Shown here piece after piece: positions 32,788 to 43,000 of a DNA stretch of 64,000 nucleotides (its first letter is position 1; every line of letters begins with the position of its first letter). The stretch lies in the NCBI RefSeq assembly GCF_900188445.1, contig NZ_FZOR01000016.1, forward strand, positions 62,001 to 126,000. The letters are read 5' to 3'. The stretch is from Actinomadura meyerae. Lineage in GTDB: Bacteria > Actinomycetota > Actinomycetes > Streptosporangiales > Streptosporangiaceae. Below the pieces are notes generated by a model. It was not told the DNA's origin. It saw nothing but the letters and a program-made list of their open reading frames with translations, and searched no databases. The position numbers and the translations under genes are program-made.

Positions 32788-33219
32788 CTACAGACTGCGA
32801 CGAAGCCACGCTCGTCGATAAGCATCCTGCTCTGCCACTGTCCCTACCTTCGACAGAGATGCGGAGGAGAATATGTACCGATAATTAATCTTCGGAAAGA
32901 AAAAACTAATGATATTGTAGATCATCATTTGGACTCCAGGTCGACGATGGACAGCTATCTTCATTCCACCCATTTGGCTACCCATTCGCGTTGGCCAGCA
33001 GTCTACTCTTGCCCCCACGACCAGGAAGCGAACACCATGCCGTTCGGGCTCCGTCCGCGCAGCGCGGAACGCATCAAAAAGATCATCCCCCTCTCCCACC
33101 CAAAGCGCACCATCCCCACCGTTGACCTCAACCTTCCACTTCAGATTTTCGTAGTCAGCCAGCAATGTCCACACGAGCACGCCCTCGTGGGGCACTAGAA
33201 CCGAGATACCCTCTTTCAC
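32788..33219 (-). CDS. Small protein directly after the Rhs gene, candidate immunity protein
   Basis: 143 residues. GTG 33219 is preferred, with AAAGG 7 bases upstream; a longer TTG start at 33252 would overlap Rhs. Visible parts are GVRFLVVGARVDCWPTRM, SQMGG and a C-terminal VGTVAEQDAYRRAWL. From memory this resembles small actinobacterial proteins found beside polymorphic toxins, but I cannot name a family. A segment near residues 108-122 (IISFFFPKINYRYIF) comes from unusually AT-rich DNA and may be a local replacement. Position argues for immunity to the Rhs toxin. Confidence 0.6.
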   Translation of the reverse strand: MKEGISVLVPHEGVLVWTLLADYENLKWKVEVNGGDGALWVGEGDDLFDAFRAARTEPERHGVRFLVVGARVDCWPTRMGSQMGGMKIAVHRRPGVQMMIYNIISFFFPKINYRYIFSSASLSKVGTVAEQDAYRRAWLRRSL

Positions 33220-33230
33220 GCAATCACCTT

Positions 33231-36200
33231 TCACTGCGGAAATGGCAACCAATCCCCAACTGGAACTCCTCCTCTATATTCACGATATTCAGTGATAAAC
33301 TGAGCGTCAATCACCTCCTTGAAGGCAACTTCGCGCTCACCCGGAAAGCCGTTCCTCATCATCCAAAACAGCCCCAGCGTCTTGTTTACATCAATACCAT
33401 CTGGCGCGCCTTCGATCTTGTAGACATACCCACGCATCCCCGTCTTACTACGCATGGTGAACTGCACTGCCATTTTGAGTTTTTTGGAAGTTGAAATAAA
33501 AATAGATGGCTCGTTGGAAGTCACGTAAAGTTTGAGGTCATCAGTTCCGCCCTTAGCTTTGAATCCTCCGGCTTTTGCAATGGCCTCGGGCGGTCGTTGA
33601 TCTCCACGATAGACCGGCCGACTAGCGGTAGGGGCATGACTCGTCGCCTTTCCTGTGTTTTTGGCCGATGCTGGTGCTGCTTTGGCTACGCTGCTGCCGG
33701 CACCTGGAGGTCCGCCCTTGGCTCTGCCAGCGAGCTTTTGGATGATCTTGGGGGCGACTCTCTTGAGTAGCGGAGCCGCGACTTTGGCGACTTTCGCCCC
33801 CGTGATGGTTAGGCCGACTTCTATTACTGCGCCGGTGAGGCTGGCTTTGAAGCCACCCAGGAGGGTTTGCTGGTCGGCGGGTGTGTTCTGGTGATAGCTG
33901 ACTGCTCCGTAGACCCATCCGGCGACGGCGGCGCAGCCTACGGTTCCGGTGCCGCTGGTTGCGGCTAGGCATATGCCGCCGGCTGCGAGTCCGGCGATCG
34001 TGGCCTGGTGTTTCTTCAGGAAGCCGCCGACCTTGCCAACCTTGCAACTCCAGCCGCAGTGTTTCTTGACCGGTACCGACTTTGCTCCCACGCTGCCGTT
34101 GCAGCCGACCCAGCAACCACCACCCGAGGGGATGGACGGCACGACGTAGATCGTCCCGCCGCCCCCATACTTGAAGTTGTTGCGGTGCTGGTTGTTGATA
34201 TCTTCGCGTTCGGTCCTATTGGAGTTGGGCAGGGTGCCGTGTGCCCCGCCGTCGAGGAGCATGCCGGTGGGGTCGGAGTGGTCGATGGGGTTGTTGCCGG
34301 CGTAGGAGTAGCCATTGGCGGTGAGGGGGTCGCCGCCGCCGGTGATCGGGTCGGCGCTGAGGAAACGGCCGGTGACCGGGTCGTATTCTCGGGCGCCGAG
34401 GTGGGTCAGCCCAGTGGTGTTGTCTTTGGTGCCGCCGACGTAGCCCTTGTCCATGAGGGCAGGCCAGGTTCCCATTGGACTGCCGCGTTCGGCGCCGAAG
34501 GGCGCGAACCGGCGGACGCTCCAGGTGTTCTGGTCGACGGCGTTGACGGTGGTGTCGGCGCTGCCCTGGTAGTCGGGAATGAGGAACTGGATGGTGGAGC
34601 TGGAGGTGCCGGTGCGGTAGGCGATGGTCTGGCCAGCGTGGCTGTAGTAGCGAGTCGCGGTGACGGTTCCGCTGGTGGAGACCTTTACCTCTTGGCTGGC
34701 CAGGTACAGGGTCGAGCCGTTGGTGTCTTTGCGGATGAGACGGTTGCCAGCGGCGTCATAGATGAAGCTGGCCAGTTCCTTGCCGGAGTCGTCGGTGACC
34801 TTGGACAGGTTGCCTTCGGCGTCCCAGACGAGTTTCTGGCCGGGGCGGGTGAGGGTGTTGCCGACCTGGTCGTAGGTGTACAGGTCGGTAGTGCTGGTGG
34901 TGCCGTCGGTTTCGGTGAGCGACTTCAGCGCGTGCGGGCTGGTGACACCGCTGTCGCCGAGAGGGGCGGGATAGGTGTATGTGCGGGTCTTGTCGGCGGT
35001 GGGGCCGCCGGCGAAGGAGTGCTGGATCTCCTTGGTGCGGTTGCCGACCTTGTCGCCGTGGTTGCCGTTGGGGTCGTACTCGTAGCTGGTCCAGTAGGGA
35101 GCGGGGCCGCCGATGGTGGTGGCGGTCGGGGCGGCGGTGCAGTCGGTGTTGGTGGTGGACCAGGCTTCGGTCAGCCGCTGGGCGTAGTCGTAGGTGAAGC
35201 ACTGCCGATCAGCGGATTTGCCTGCGGCGTTGGTCAGGATCGACCTGATGGAACCGGCGTCCGTGTAGTCGTACTTCGTTTCCAGATCGAAGGTGGCAGT
35301 CGAGGCCTGGCGTTTGACGGTGGAACGGGTCAGGCGGTTGGTGGCCGGGTCCCGGTCGAAGGTCTGCCAGAGGAACTTGTCCGACACCGCTGCCATGGCC
35401 AGCTGGGTGATATCGCCATGGCCGTTGTAGGTGGTGTCGGCGACGTAGGCGGCGAGGCCGTGCGTCCATTCGGGCAGGCCGGCGTCGTTGTACTCGGTGG
35501 TGACGTTCTCAGTGGGGAGTCCCGTGCTCCCGCCGACCGCCGGGTAAGAGGTGGTGAGCGGGGAGCCGTTGAAGTTGTAGGACTGTGTGGTGGTGTAGGT
35601 CCCGGCGAGCGCTCCCTGGGACGCGGGGATCGTGACGGTCGTTCCCTCGGCGTTGTAGAGCCCGTCGTAGCCGGTGATGGCGGTGGTGTACTTGTCGGTG
35701 CCGATGTGGCGGGTGGAGGTGGCGGGCAGGCCCTTGGCGTAGGGGACGGTGTCGTAGGTCATGGAGGTCAGCGGCGTGCTGCCGTTCTTGACCTCCAGGG
35801 GGCGGCCGAGCTTGTCGTAGGTGCGGTTCAGCGTGGTGCCGCGGGCGTCGGTACTGGTGGCGACCTGGTCGAAGTGGTCGTAGGTGACGGTCGAGGTGCC
35901 CTTGTCAGGGGTGGTGCTCGTGACGGGGCGGCCCTGGACGTCGTAGGTCGTCTTCCAGACGTTGCCGGCGGCGTCATGGGACTCGGCGGGGCGTCCGGCG
36001 CCGTCGTAGGTGATGGTGGTCGCCAGGTAGGGGCCCGTCAGATTGGCGGTCTTGTACTGGCGGGTTTCGACCGTGCGGCCGAGGGCGTCGGTGAGGGTCG
36101 CCGAAGGCATCGCACCTGAGGGCGGGATGACGGTGGTGCGCTCGCCGTCGTACCGGTTGGTCGTGGTCCATTTCTGGGTGGAGTAGCTGTAGAGCGTGGT

Positions 36201-39200
36201 GGTCAGGATCCGCTCGGCGCCGTCGTAGGTGCTGAGGGTCTGGCTGGGGATCTGGTTGTCGTCGGCTGTGGTCAGCACACCGGACGGGTCACCTGTGAGC
36301 ACGTAGGCTGCGTTGGTCTTGAAGACCAGGCCGCGGCTGTCGTACTTGGTGTCGGTGACGATCCGGCCGCCGCCGACGGCCTCGTTCTGTGACTGGCGAG
36401 GCCGCAGCAGGCCGTCGAGCAGGTCGACAGAGGTTTCGTAGGTGGCCGGGTCATCGTTGGTGAGGGTCTTGGTGGTGACCGAGACCGGGTTGCCGTCGGT
36501 GGGGAAGGTGTAGGTGTAGATGGTGGAAGGCCGATCGGGGTGCCTGCTGCGCATGTTGTTGGGCAGCCAGGCCCGAACGAGACGGCCGAGTCCGTCATAC
36601 TCGCCTTCACCTACGCGGCCGTTCGGGTCGGTGACCTTGGTGGGGGTGCCGCGGGCAGGGTTGTACTGGGTCGTGGTGGTGAATCCGGCCGGTGTGGCAC
36701 CGCCGACACTGACCGGCGGAGTGGTGAGGGTGCTGGATTTCAGCCAGCCCTCGGGGGCGTTGGTGTAGGTGGAGGTGGTGGTGCGGTCGTCGTCAGGGGT
36801 GGCAGGGTCACCGACATCGGTGGTCTCCAGAACACGGCCGTACCCGTCGTAGGTGGTGGTCACGGCGGGCACCATGGTGGAGCGGCCGCCCGAGACACCG
36901 GTGGCCTTTTCCGTACGGGTGACATTGCCGACGGTCGGGTAGGCGCCGTATGCCTTACCGTCATACATGATCTTCGTGTCAGAGATCATGTCGGCGGGGA
37001 CCAAGTTCGGTTCGTGACTGGCGTCGTTGTCGCAATCGACCGCTACCGAAAGGTTGCGGATCGGCTGGGACTGGATCGCGCCGGCGGGCGCCGCGCCGCT
37101 GGGGAAGACGGTACGGGTGCAGGTGTCGTCGGCGGCGGTGGTGACGTCGCCTTCGTTGTCGACGGCGACGGTGCGGCCCAGCGAGTCGTAGTCGAAAGTG
37201 GTCTCGGTGTTGAAGTCGGTACCGTCGGCCTTGCGCGACCGGCCCTTGGTCCACTGCGGTTGGACGCGTCCGCCGTCAACGGTGATGTCGTCGTCGGAGT
37301 TGGTGTCGTGAAAGGTGCGGCTGATGGTCTTGGTCCACTTGGGCCGCGATACGCTCGCCGAGACTTCGGCGGCGTCGGTGAAGGCGCCGTTGAAGCTACG
37401 GGACTCCAGGACGGCACCAGCGAGCGGATCGAGGTCGCTGATCCCACCGAGCAAGTTCTTGGAGTCGGTGACCGTCACGCTCTGGCGCGGGTTGCCTTTG
37501 CCCTGGTAGTTGCCGTCCATGCCTCGGGCATAGGTGGTCTCGGTGCGCGACTGCTGTTCACCGTTCTGACCGTCGCCCGTAACGGTCCGGACTTTGGCGT
37601 AGCCGCGCCACTGGGACCAGGTGCGCCATTTGTCCTTGGTCATCCCGTCGTCCTCGGCGTATCGCCAGGCGGCGTCGCCGAGGTAGGTGTAGCGCGTGAT
37701 TTGAGACCTGGACTGGCCGGTGTTGTCAGCCTCGATGACGTAGCTGGCGACGTACTTGTGGTACCAGTCGTTGACCAGCGTGCCGTCGGGTTGTGTCCAC
37801 TTCACCGGGAAGCAGCGTTTGGTGTTGCTCTTTGGATCGGGCATGCCGCCGGCCGAATAAACGCACTCTCCGGCCGGTGTGGGGCTGGCGTAGGGATCGG
37901 AGTAGCCGACGCTTGTGGTTCCACCAGTGCCGTTGTCGATCCCGACCAGGCGGGGCCGGTCGTACCCGGGCAGAGCGTCCACTCCGGTGCCGGACCGTCC
38001 AGTGATCACCCGGTTGGTCATGAGCTGGCCGAACAGGGTGATGCGCGGAGCCTGGGTGTCGATGCCGTCGTGGCCGGTCTGGTCGATGGTGTGCAGCCAG
38101 AGCGCGCCGTTCTGGTAGGTCTGGCCAAGGTCCCAGCTGTCGACGATCTTGTAACCGGGGTCCTCAGTGGCGACCGTCCCGTCTTTGCGAAGCTTGGTGG
38201 TGATCTTGGTCAGGCGCTCGCGGTTGAAGAACGTCGGCGAGGTCTTGCCGTAGCCGCAGGTTTCACCGCTGTCGCAGATCCGGTCGTCGGGCAGGTCCGT
38301 ACGTGACGCAACGGAGAAGCGGACGCGGGCGGTGGCCGGAGTGGCGTAGGTGGAGCCCTTGCGCTGGCCGTAGTCGATGCGGCTCAGGTAGCCGCCGGAG
38401 TCGTAACGGGTCCCACCGGTGGTTTGCTGATAGCGGGTGTAGTAATTGGTCTCTTTCTCGTAGAAATAGGTGATGGTGCTGTTGTGTGGATCGACGACGT
38501 GGTCGAGATTCCATCGCCATGCCTGCTGGCACCAGGCGTCCTTGAATGTGCTGTCGTAACAGGGTTCACCACTGCTGTCGCCGAAGACCGGGACCGTCCA
38601 GGTCGAGTCGGTCTCCTTCTCCCCGCTCTCCCAGTCGTCGGGACGGTTGATGCCGAAGTAGTACTCGACGCCGTCCAGGTCAGTCAGCTTCCAGTACTCA
38701 CCGTTGTCGTCGCCGTTGGTGGCGCCTGTCAGCCGCTCGATGGTGGAGCCGTCGTCGTTGCGTGGACGCCAGGTCTGAGCAGCGCTGTCATACAGCAGTT
38801 CGGTGGAGCGTCCGTTCAGGGACAGCACCGCGTTGTGACGGCCCCAGCACAGGTCGCCAGAGGCGTGGCCGGCATCGATGCACGGCTTGTACTTGCGTTC
38901 GATGAAGCCAGGCCAGTAGTCGAAGCCATCGCCGATCCAGGAGGCCTGGGAGTTGTCGGCGGCGGTCTTGCCGTCCACCGCCCCGGAACTGTAAGCGACT
39001 GTGACCTCGGGCATCAACTCGCCGGGAACCGGCGGCAGCCGCATCGGATAGCTCCAGGAGAACTCTCCGGTGTTACTGCCCGCGTTCCAGTTGGACGCCG
39101 GGGACAGACTGGTGGCGCCCCAGTCACCAGTCGGGCCGGACGGGCCCGCCTCGGCGGCCAACACCGTCGCCTGCTCGGCCGCGGCGGTGCCGGTCTGCGC

Positions 39201-39920
39201 GGAGCCGTCGGTCACGGTGACATCGGCAGACAGTGTCGCGGTCTTGGTGTCGTTGACCGTGGGCAGGACGGTGCGCTGGCGGCAGTGCGCCTGTTCGGGG
39301 GTGCTCAACGCGCACGCCGGTAGTTTCACCAGGCGCAGCCGGGACGCCCAATCGCCACCGTGGGCGTCCTTGAATTGCGCATAGGAGAGCCCGACTCTGA
39401 CAGTTCCCGCATGCGGGGCGGATACCGCCATGACTGCCTCAGTGCGTGTGGCCTTCGCGGTCTTGCGGTCAGCCATCTCCACGTGCACGCGCGGCGGCAC
39501 CGCCGAGCGGGCCGTTCGCTCGCCCCTACGGGCGGCGGGTGCGCCCGCCCAGACCGGTAGCTTGCCGGCCCGCGCCCATCCGTTGGAGGCCTGACCGTCC
39601 TTGCTCTTGCCTGCCCCCAGCGCCGACAAGTCCGCGGTGCCCTGGCCCGGTTCCGGCCAGACCGGAGCAGGAGGCTTGGACGTGATCGGTGTGCCGGCCG
39701 TGCCCGGAAGCTTGCTCTCCCGGGCTTTGACGGCCTTGCCCTTTATCCGAGCAGTTTTCTGGGTGGCCGGACGACGGTCGGTCCCGTCCTCCGAGAGTCT
39801 GGGCCGCACCGCCGCAGCCGCCTCGCCCGCCACTCCGGCAAGCAGAGCCAGGGCGAGCATGACCGCCACAGTGGCGATCAGCCCATGCGCCCGGCCCAGC
39901 GCACGCAACACACCTTTCAC
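33231..39920 (-). CDS. Secreted Rhs/YD-repeat polymorphic toxin with cholera-toxin-A-like ADP-ribosyltransferase tip
   Basis: 2229 residues from GTG 39920. A Sec-type signal peptide (GLIATVAVMLALALLAGVAG) starts the protein. An SpvB-like N-terminal region and dozens of YD repeats follow (for example TYDGAGRPAESHDAAGN). The Rhs core end is at ~1845-1885 (GRFLSADPITGGG, YSYAGNNPIDHSDPTG), with a hydrophobic pre-toxin segment near 1970-2000. The last 129 residues carry YRGDQRPPEAI (Arg 2105), FISTS (2141-2145) and GEREVAF (Glu 2195, Glu 2197). These match the Arg, Ser-Thr-Ser and Glu-x-Glu residues of cholera toxin A-type ADP-ribosyltransferases. The target is unknown. Confidence 0.88.
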   Translation of the reverse strand: MKGVLRALGRAHGLIATVAVMLALALLAGVAGEAAAAVRPRLSEDGTDRRPATQKTARIKGKAVKARESKLPGTAGTPITSKPPAPVWPEPGQGTADLSALGAGKSKDGQASNGWARAGKLPVWAGAPAARRGERTARSAVPPRVHVEMADRKTAKATRTEAVMAVSAPHAGTVRVGLSYAQFKDAHGGDWASRLRLVKLPACALSTPEQAHCRQRTVLPTVNDTKTATLSADVTVTDGSAQTGTAAAEQATVLAAEAGPSGPTGDWGATSLSPASNWNAGSNTGEFSWSYPMRLPPVPGELMPEVTVAYSSGAVDGKTAADNSQASWIGDGFDYWPGFIERKYKPCIDAGHASGDLCWGRHNAVLSLNGRSTELLYDSAAQTWRPRNDDGSTIERLTGATNGDDNGEYWKLTDLDGVEYYFGINRPDDWESGEKETDSTWTVPVFGDSSGEPCYDSTFKDAWCQQAWRWNLDHVVDPHNSTITYFYEKETNYYTRYQQTTGGTRYDSGGYLSRIDYGQRKGSTYATPATARVRFSVASRTDLPDDRICDSGETCGYGKTSPTFFNRERLTKITTKLRKDGTVATEDPGYKIVDSWDLGQTYQNGALWLHTIDQTGHDGIDTQAPRITLFGQLMTNRVITGRSGTGVDALPGYDRPRLVGIDNGTGGTTSVGYSDPYASPTPAGECVYSAGGMPDPKSNTKRCFPVKWTQPDGTLVNDWYHKYVASYVIEADNTGQSRSQITRYTYLGDAAWRYAEDDGMTKDKWRTWSQWRGYAKVRTVTGDGQNGEQQSRTETTYARGMDGNYQGKGNPRQSVTVTDSKNLLGGISDLDPLAGAVLESRSFNGAFTDAAEVSASVSRPKWTKTISRTFHDTNSDDDITVDGGRVQPQWTKGRSRKADGTDFNTETTFDYDSLGRTVAVDNEGDVTTAADDTCTRTVFPSGAAPAGAIQSQPIRNLSVAVDCDNDASHEPNLVPADMISDTKIMYDGKAYGAYPTVGNVTRTEKATGVSGGRSTMVPAVTTTYDGYGRVLETTDVGDPATPDDDRTTTSTYTNAPEGWLKSSTLTTPPVSVGGATPAGFTTTTQYNPARGTPTKVTDPNGRVGEGEYDGLGRLVRAWLPNNMRSRHPDRPSTIYTYTFPTDGNPVSVTTKTLTNDDPATYETSVDLLDGLLRPRQSQNEAVGGGRIVTDTKYDSRGLVFKTNAAYVLTGDPSGVLTTADDNQIPSQTLSTYDGAERILTTTLYSYSTQKWTTTNRYDGERTTVIPPSGAMPSATLTDALGRTVETRQYKTANLTGPYLATTITYDGAGRPAESHDAAGNVWKTTYDVQGRPVTSTTPDKGTSTVTYDHFDQVATSTDARGTTLNRTYDKLGRPLEVKNGSTPLTSMTYDTVPYAKGLPATSTRHIGTDKYTTAITGYDGLYNAEGTTVTIPASQGALAGTYTTTQSYNFNGSPLTTSYPAVGGSTGLPTENVTTEYNDAGLPEWTHGLAAYVADTTYNGHGDITQLAMAAVSDKFLWQTFDRDPATNRLTRSTVKRQASTATFDLETKYDYTDAGSIRSILTNAAGKSADRQCFTYDYAQRLTEAWSTTNTDCTAAPTATTIGGPAPYWTSYEYDPNGNHGDKVGNRTKEIQHSFAGGPTADKTRTYTYPAPLGDSGVTSPHALKSLTETDGTTSTTDLYTYDQVGNTLTRPGQKLVWDAEGNLSKVTDDSGKELASFIYDAAGNRLIRKDTNGSTLYLASQEVKVSTSGTVTATRYYSHAGQTIAYRTGTSSSTIQFLIPDYQGSADTTVNAVDQNTWSVRRFAPFGAERGSPMGTWPALMDKGYVGGTKDNTTGLTHLGAREYDPVTGRFLSADPITGGGDPLTANGYSYAGNNPIDHSDPTGMLLDGGAHGTLPNSNRTEREDINNQHRNNFKYGGGGTIYVVPSIPSGGGCWVGCNGSVGAKSVPVKKHCGWSCKVGKVGGFLKKHQATIAGLAAGGICLAATSGTGTVGCAAVAGWVYGAVSYHQNTPADQQTLLGGFKASLTGAVIEVGLTITGAKVAKVAAPLLKRVAPKIIQKLAGRAKGGPPGAGSSVAKAAPASAKNTGKATSHAPTASRPVYRGDQRPPEAIAKAGGFKAKGGTDDLKLYVTSNEPSIFISTSKKLKMAVQFTMRSKTGMRGYVYKIEGAPDGIDVNKTLGLFWMMRNGFPGEREVAFKEVIDAQFITEYREYRGGVPVGDWLPFPQ

Positions 39921-40050
39921 AGACGCCTCATCTCCGTCGAAGGCACCTCGGTTGCCACGGCGCTTGCTGGCCGGGCGGTTGAACAGGCTCTAATCGACTT
40001 TTGCTGACCACACACGGGATGACTTCGGCGGTACTATCGCGGTGGCTTCG

Positions 40051-43000
40051 TCACTGGTATTCCAACTTCCAGATCTGATGCGCGGGAATCGGCTCCACGG
40101 GATTGGCTTGGAGCACCCGTGCGTCCTCTGGTGCTCCTTCGTCACGCGCATCGGCGACAAGGCCACTGTGCTTGGCGATCAGCCGGTAACCGAAGTTGCC
40201 GTCGTCGGCGACGCCAACCACCTTCCACAGTTGGTGCTCCGCGCCCGGTTCGCAGGTGCCCTGCTGGACTGCGGCGTCAGGCTGGGTTTGCGCATCAGCC
40301 ACTTCCAGACATCGGACCGATCCCGGGTCACCGTTCATCGTGTTGACGTTGGTAAGCATGTAGTAGCCGTCCCCGTAGTCAGAAAACTTCCATTTCTGCC
40401 AAGGACCACCATTGCATTCCCAGGGCATAACGAAGATTGCATCAGCAGTGGAACCGCCTGCGACGTCCATACATTTCGACTGGTCAGTTTGCTCATTTGT
40501 GACGAGCAGTCGATGGGTGATTCCATCGAGGTGGTGACGCTTCAGAGCAGTGATGCTCCACAACTGCTCTTCGACTATCGGGTCCGTACAGGACCACTGC
40601 GAAACATTAGTCCCAGGCGCTGGTGAGGCGCTGTCGACCGCCAGGCACTTGTCACTTCGCCGAGATTTAAGCCAGTACCCGCCGGCCTTCTTCTCCGGCT
40701 TCCATTGCTGGCCCGTACTGCCGTTGCACTCGTACTGCCAGACGTTGCGCCCATCCGCGGTGCCCGAACCGTCCGTGCCGTCCACATCTAGACACTTGCC
40801 GCTGTTGGGACTGGTCAGCGTGTAGTAGCCGTCACCGACATCCGTGAACTGCCAGTCTTGCGCCGGGTGTGCATTGCAGTTCCACTGCTGCACGTTCGTA
40901 CCGTTCTCCATTCCGGCGCCGACGACGTCCAAGCAATGGCCGGAGTTCACGTTCACCAGACGCAGCGTCTTCCCAGCAAATTCGTGATCCTGAACCGATT
41001 CGGCGTAGATCACCTTCAAGACCGACTCGTCGGGGTGCGCCAGCGGCCACAACTGCGAATCGTCAATCCAACCGTTCCAGAACGCGCTCTTGCTGGAACC
41101 ATTCACCGTCGCACCGACAAGCAGAGCGCCCGCACCCGGCGCTGGCGTCCACGTTGAGGAAGCCGTTTTCATCTCTGGCGGCATCACTCGTTTGGTCGAG
41201 CAAATCCAGGGTGCGTCGGGATCACATACCTTGCTCTCCCCCTCGGCCTGAGTGCGCAGCCAGACCTCCTGCTTGACAGGATCGTAACCACCCATCAAGG
41301 AAACCCAGTGAGCACTCCACGGCTGCCCGTCCCCTGCCTCGGGCATGTCGCGAGTGACAGCAGTCAGGACGGCGCCGTCGGCCGCGCGATGCCGGAACGT
41401 CCATTTGCCGCTGAGCCATCCGAGTTCAAAGGCCGTCCCATCTGCAGCAGCCTGACTGACCGCGATCTGATCGCCCTGGACGGAGGCGAGCTTCAGCCAC
41501 ATGGAGAACATGAACCGCTGGCTGGTGTCCACCAGCGTGACCGCATTCCCTTCCGGATCAGTCCATGGCTTGACCTCACCGAACTGCGTTGAGCCGTTGA
41601 GGCGGACCGCGCGGTCGGTGGGGGAACCGGCACCGAGATTGCCCGCCTCGCCGAAGACCGGGCTGCCGCTGAAGACCAGATCGGCGTTCGGGTTGACCGC
41701 TCCGCTCGGCCCGACGGCATGGGCAGTGTCACCGCTGGGCTCATCCATCGACCAGGCCGCGTCCCGCGGCGGCTGCGTTACGCCGAACTCGTACTTCTTC
41801 GTCGGGCTGTAGTTTCCGGCCCGGTCGTAGGCCGTCACTTCAACCCATTGCGGCCCGAACCGCTTCGGTATCCACGAAATGTTCGCCGATTCGCCCGCAG
41901 CAACCGTTTTCGTCCCCGCGGTCCCGTCGGTGAATTTGTAGTCGAACTTCACTACATCGCCGGAACCGCCGGGCGCGAAGGTGAAGTTGCCGGGGACATA
42001 CTTGCGTGCGGCCGCGTCATAGCCCGATGTCACACCGGCCGGGTATTCGGGCGATGACACTTCGGGTGCATTTGGTCTGCGAGCGTCCACCGTGTACTCA
42101 CACCATGCCGACCAAGGCCCGTACAAGTTGGTGTCATCCATCCCGCGCACGCGCCACATCCAGCTCGTGCCGCCATCAGCGGTCGCCGGGAAGTCATCAC
42201 CCTTGACGGTGGTCAGCGACGTGTGCAGGTAGCCGTCGGCGCCGGCGTGCTGGAACGCACCGCCTGAAGGCACGTACCGCTTCCAACTCTCTGCGGGCTT
42301 CCCTAGGGGCGCCAACTCGTACTCGGCCGCCAGCAGTTGTCCCTGGGCGCCACCCTCGTTGTCACCGTCATAGTCAGTGATCATCGCGTTGGCGGTCCGG
42401 TCTCTGGAGACGCCCATCCACGGGCGGCCGCTACCGCGCACGCACGCATACTTGGCCGTCCCACCGTTCCTCATGTGGACGTCCTTGGCCGGCATCGGGT
42501 ACCGGGAGAACTTCACGACCATCCTGGGATCGACATCCATCACCTTCCAGGTGTGGGTGTCGTTGTAATCCGCGTCCGGAAACAGCCCGAGCGTGAAAAT
42601 ATCCCACTTGTGGTCAGTCGCCCACTGGAGAAGACGAGGCAGGTTACCTCCGCTGAACTTCACGTCGTTGGACGTTCCCGCGTCACCGCAGTCCGGGCGT
42701 CCCACCTTTACTGCTGCGGCTTGAAGGAAGCTGCTACTCCAGCCCGATCCCTCAGGGATGAAGGCCCCCGGACGCTCGTCCCACGTCATACCTGAACTGA
42801 TGTGCGTGGTGTTGTACAGCCTCACATCGCGGGAGACACAGGACCATGCATGGAGGGTGTCGAAGGTGATGTCAACCGAGTTGACCTTCACCTGGACGTT
42901 TCCGGACCACTGGTGGAGCGCCGATGCGTCCATCCGGATGTAGGACCGCTTGTCGGTGCCATCCTCGATCTCGCGGCCAGTCGGCAAGCGGTCCGGCTTC

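Noticed and set aside
33220..33252. TTG 33252 as start of the candidate immunity protein
   Set aside because: It would overlap the Rhs stop region and has no ribosome binding site. GTG 33219 has AAAGG at good spacing.
34008..38306. Long plus-strand frames (34008-36119 and 36540-38306) antisense to Rhs
   Set aside because: Gly/Val-rich translations mirror the YD repeats of the Rhs gene; no start sites or domains.
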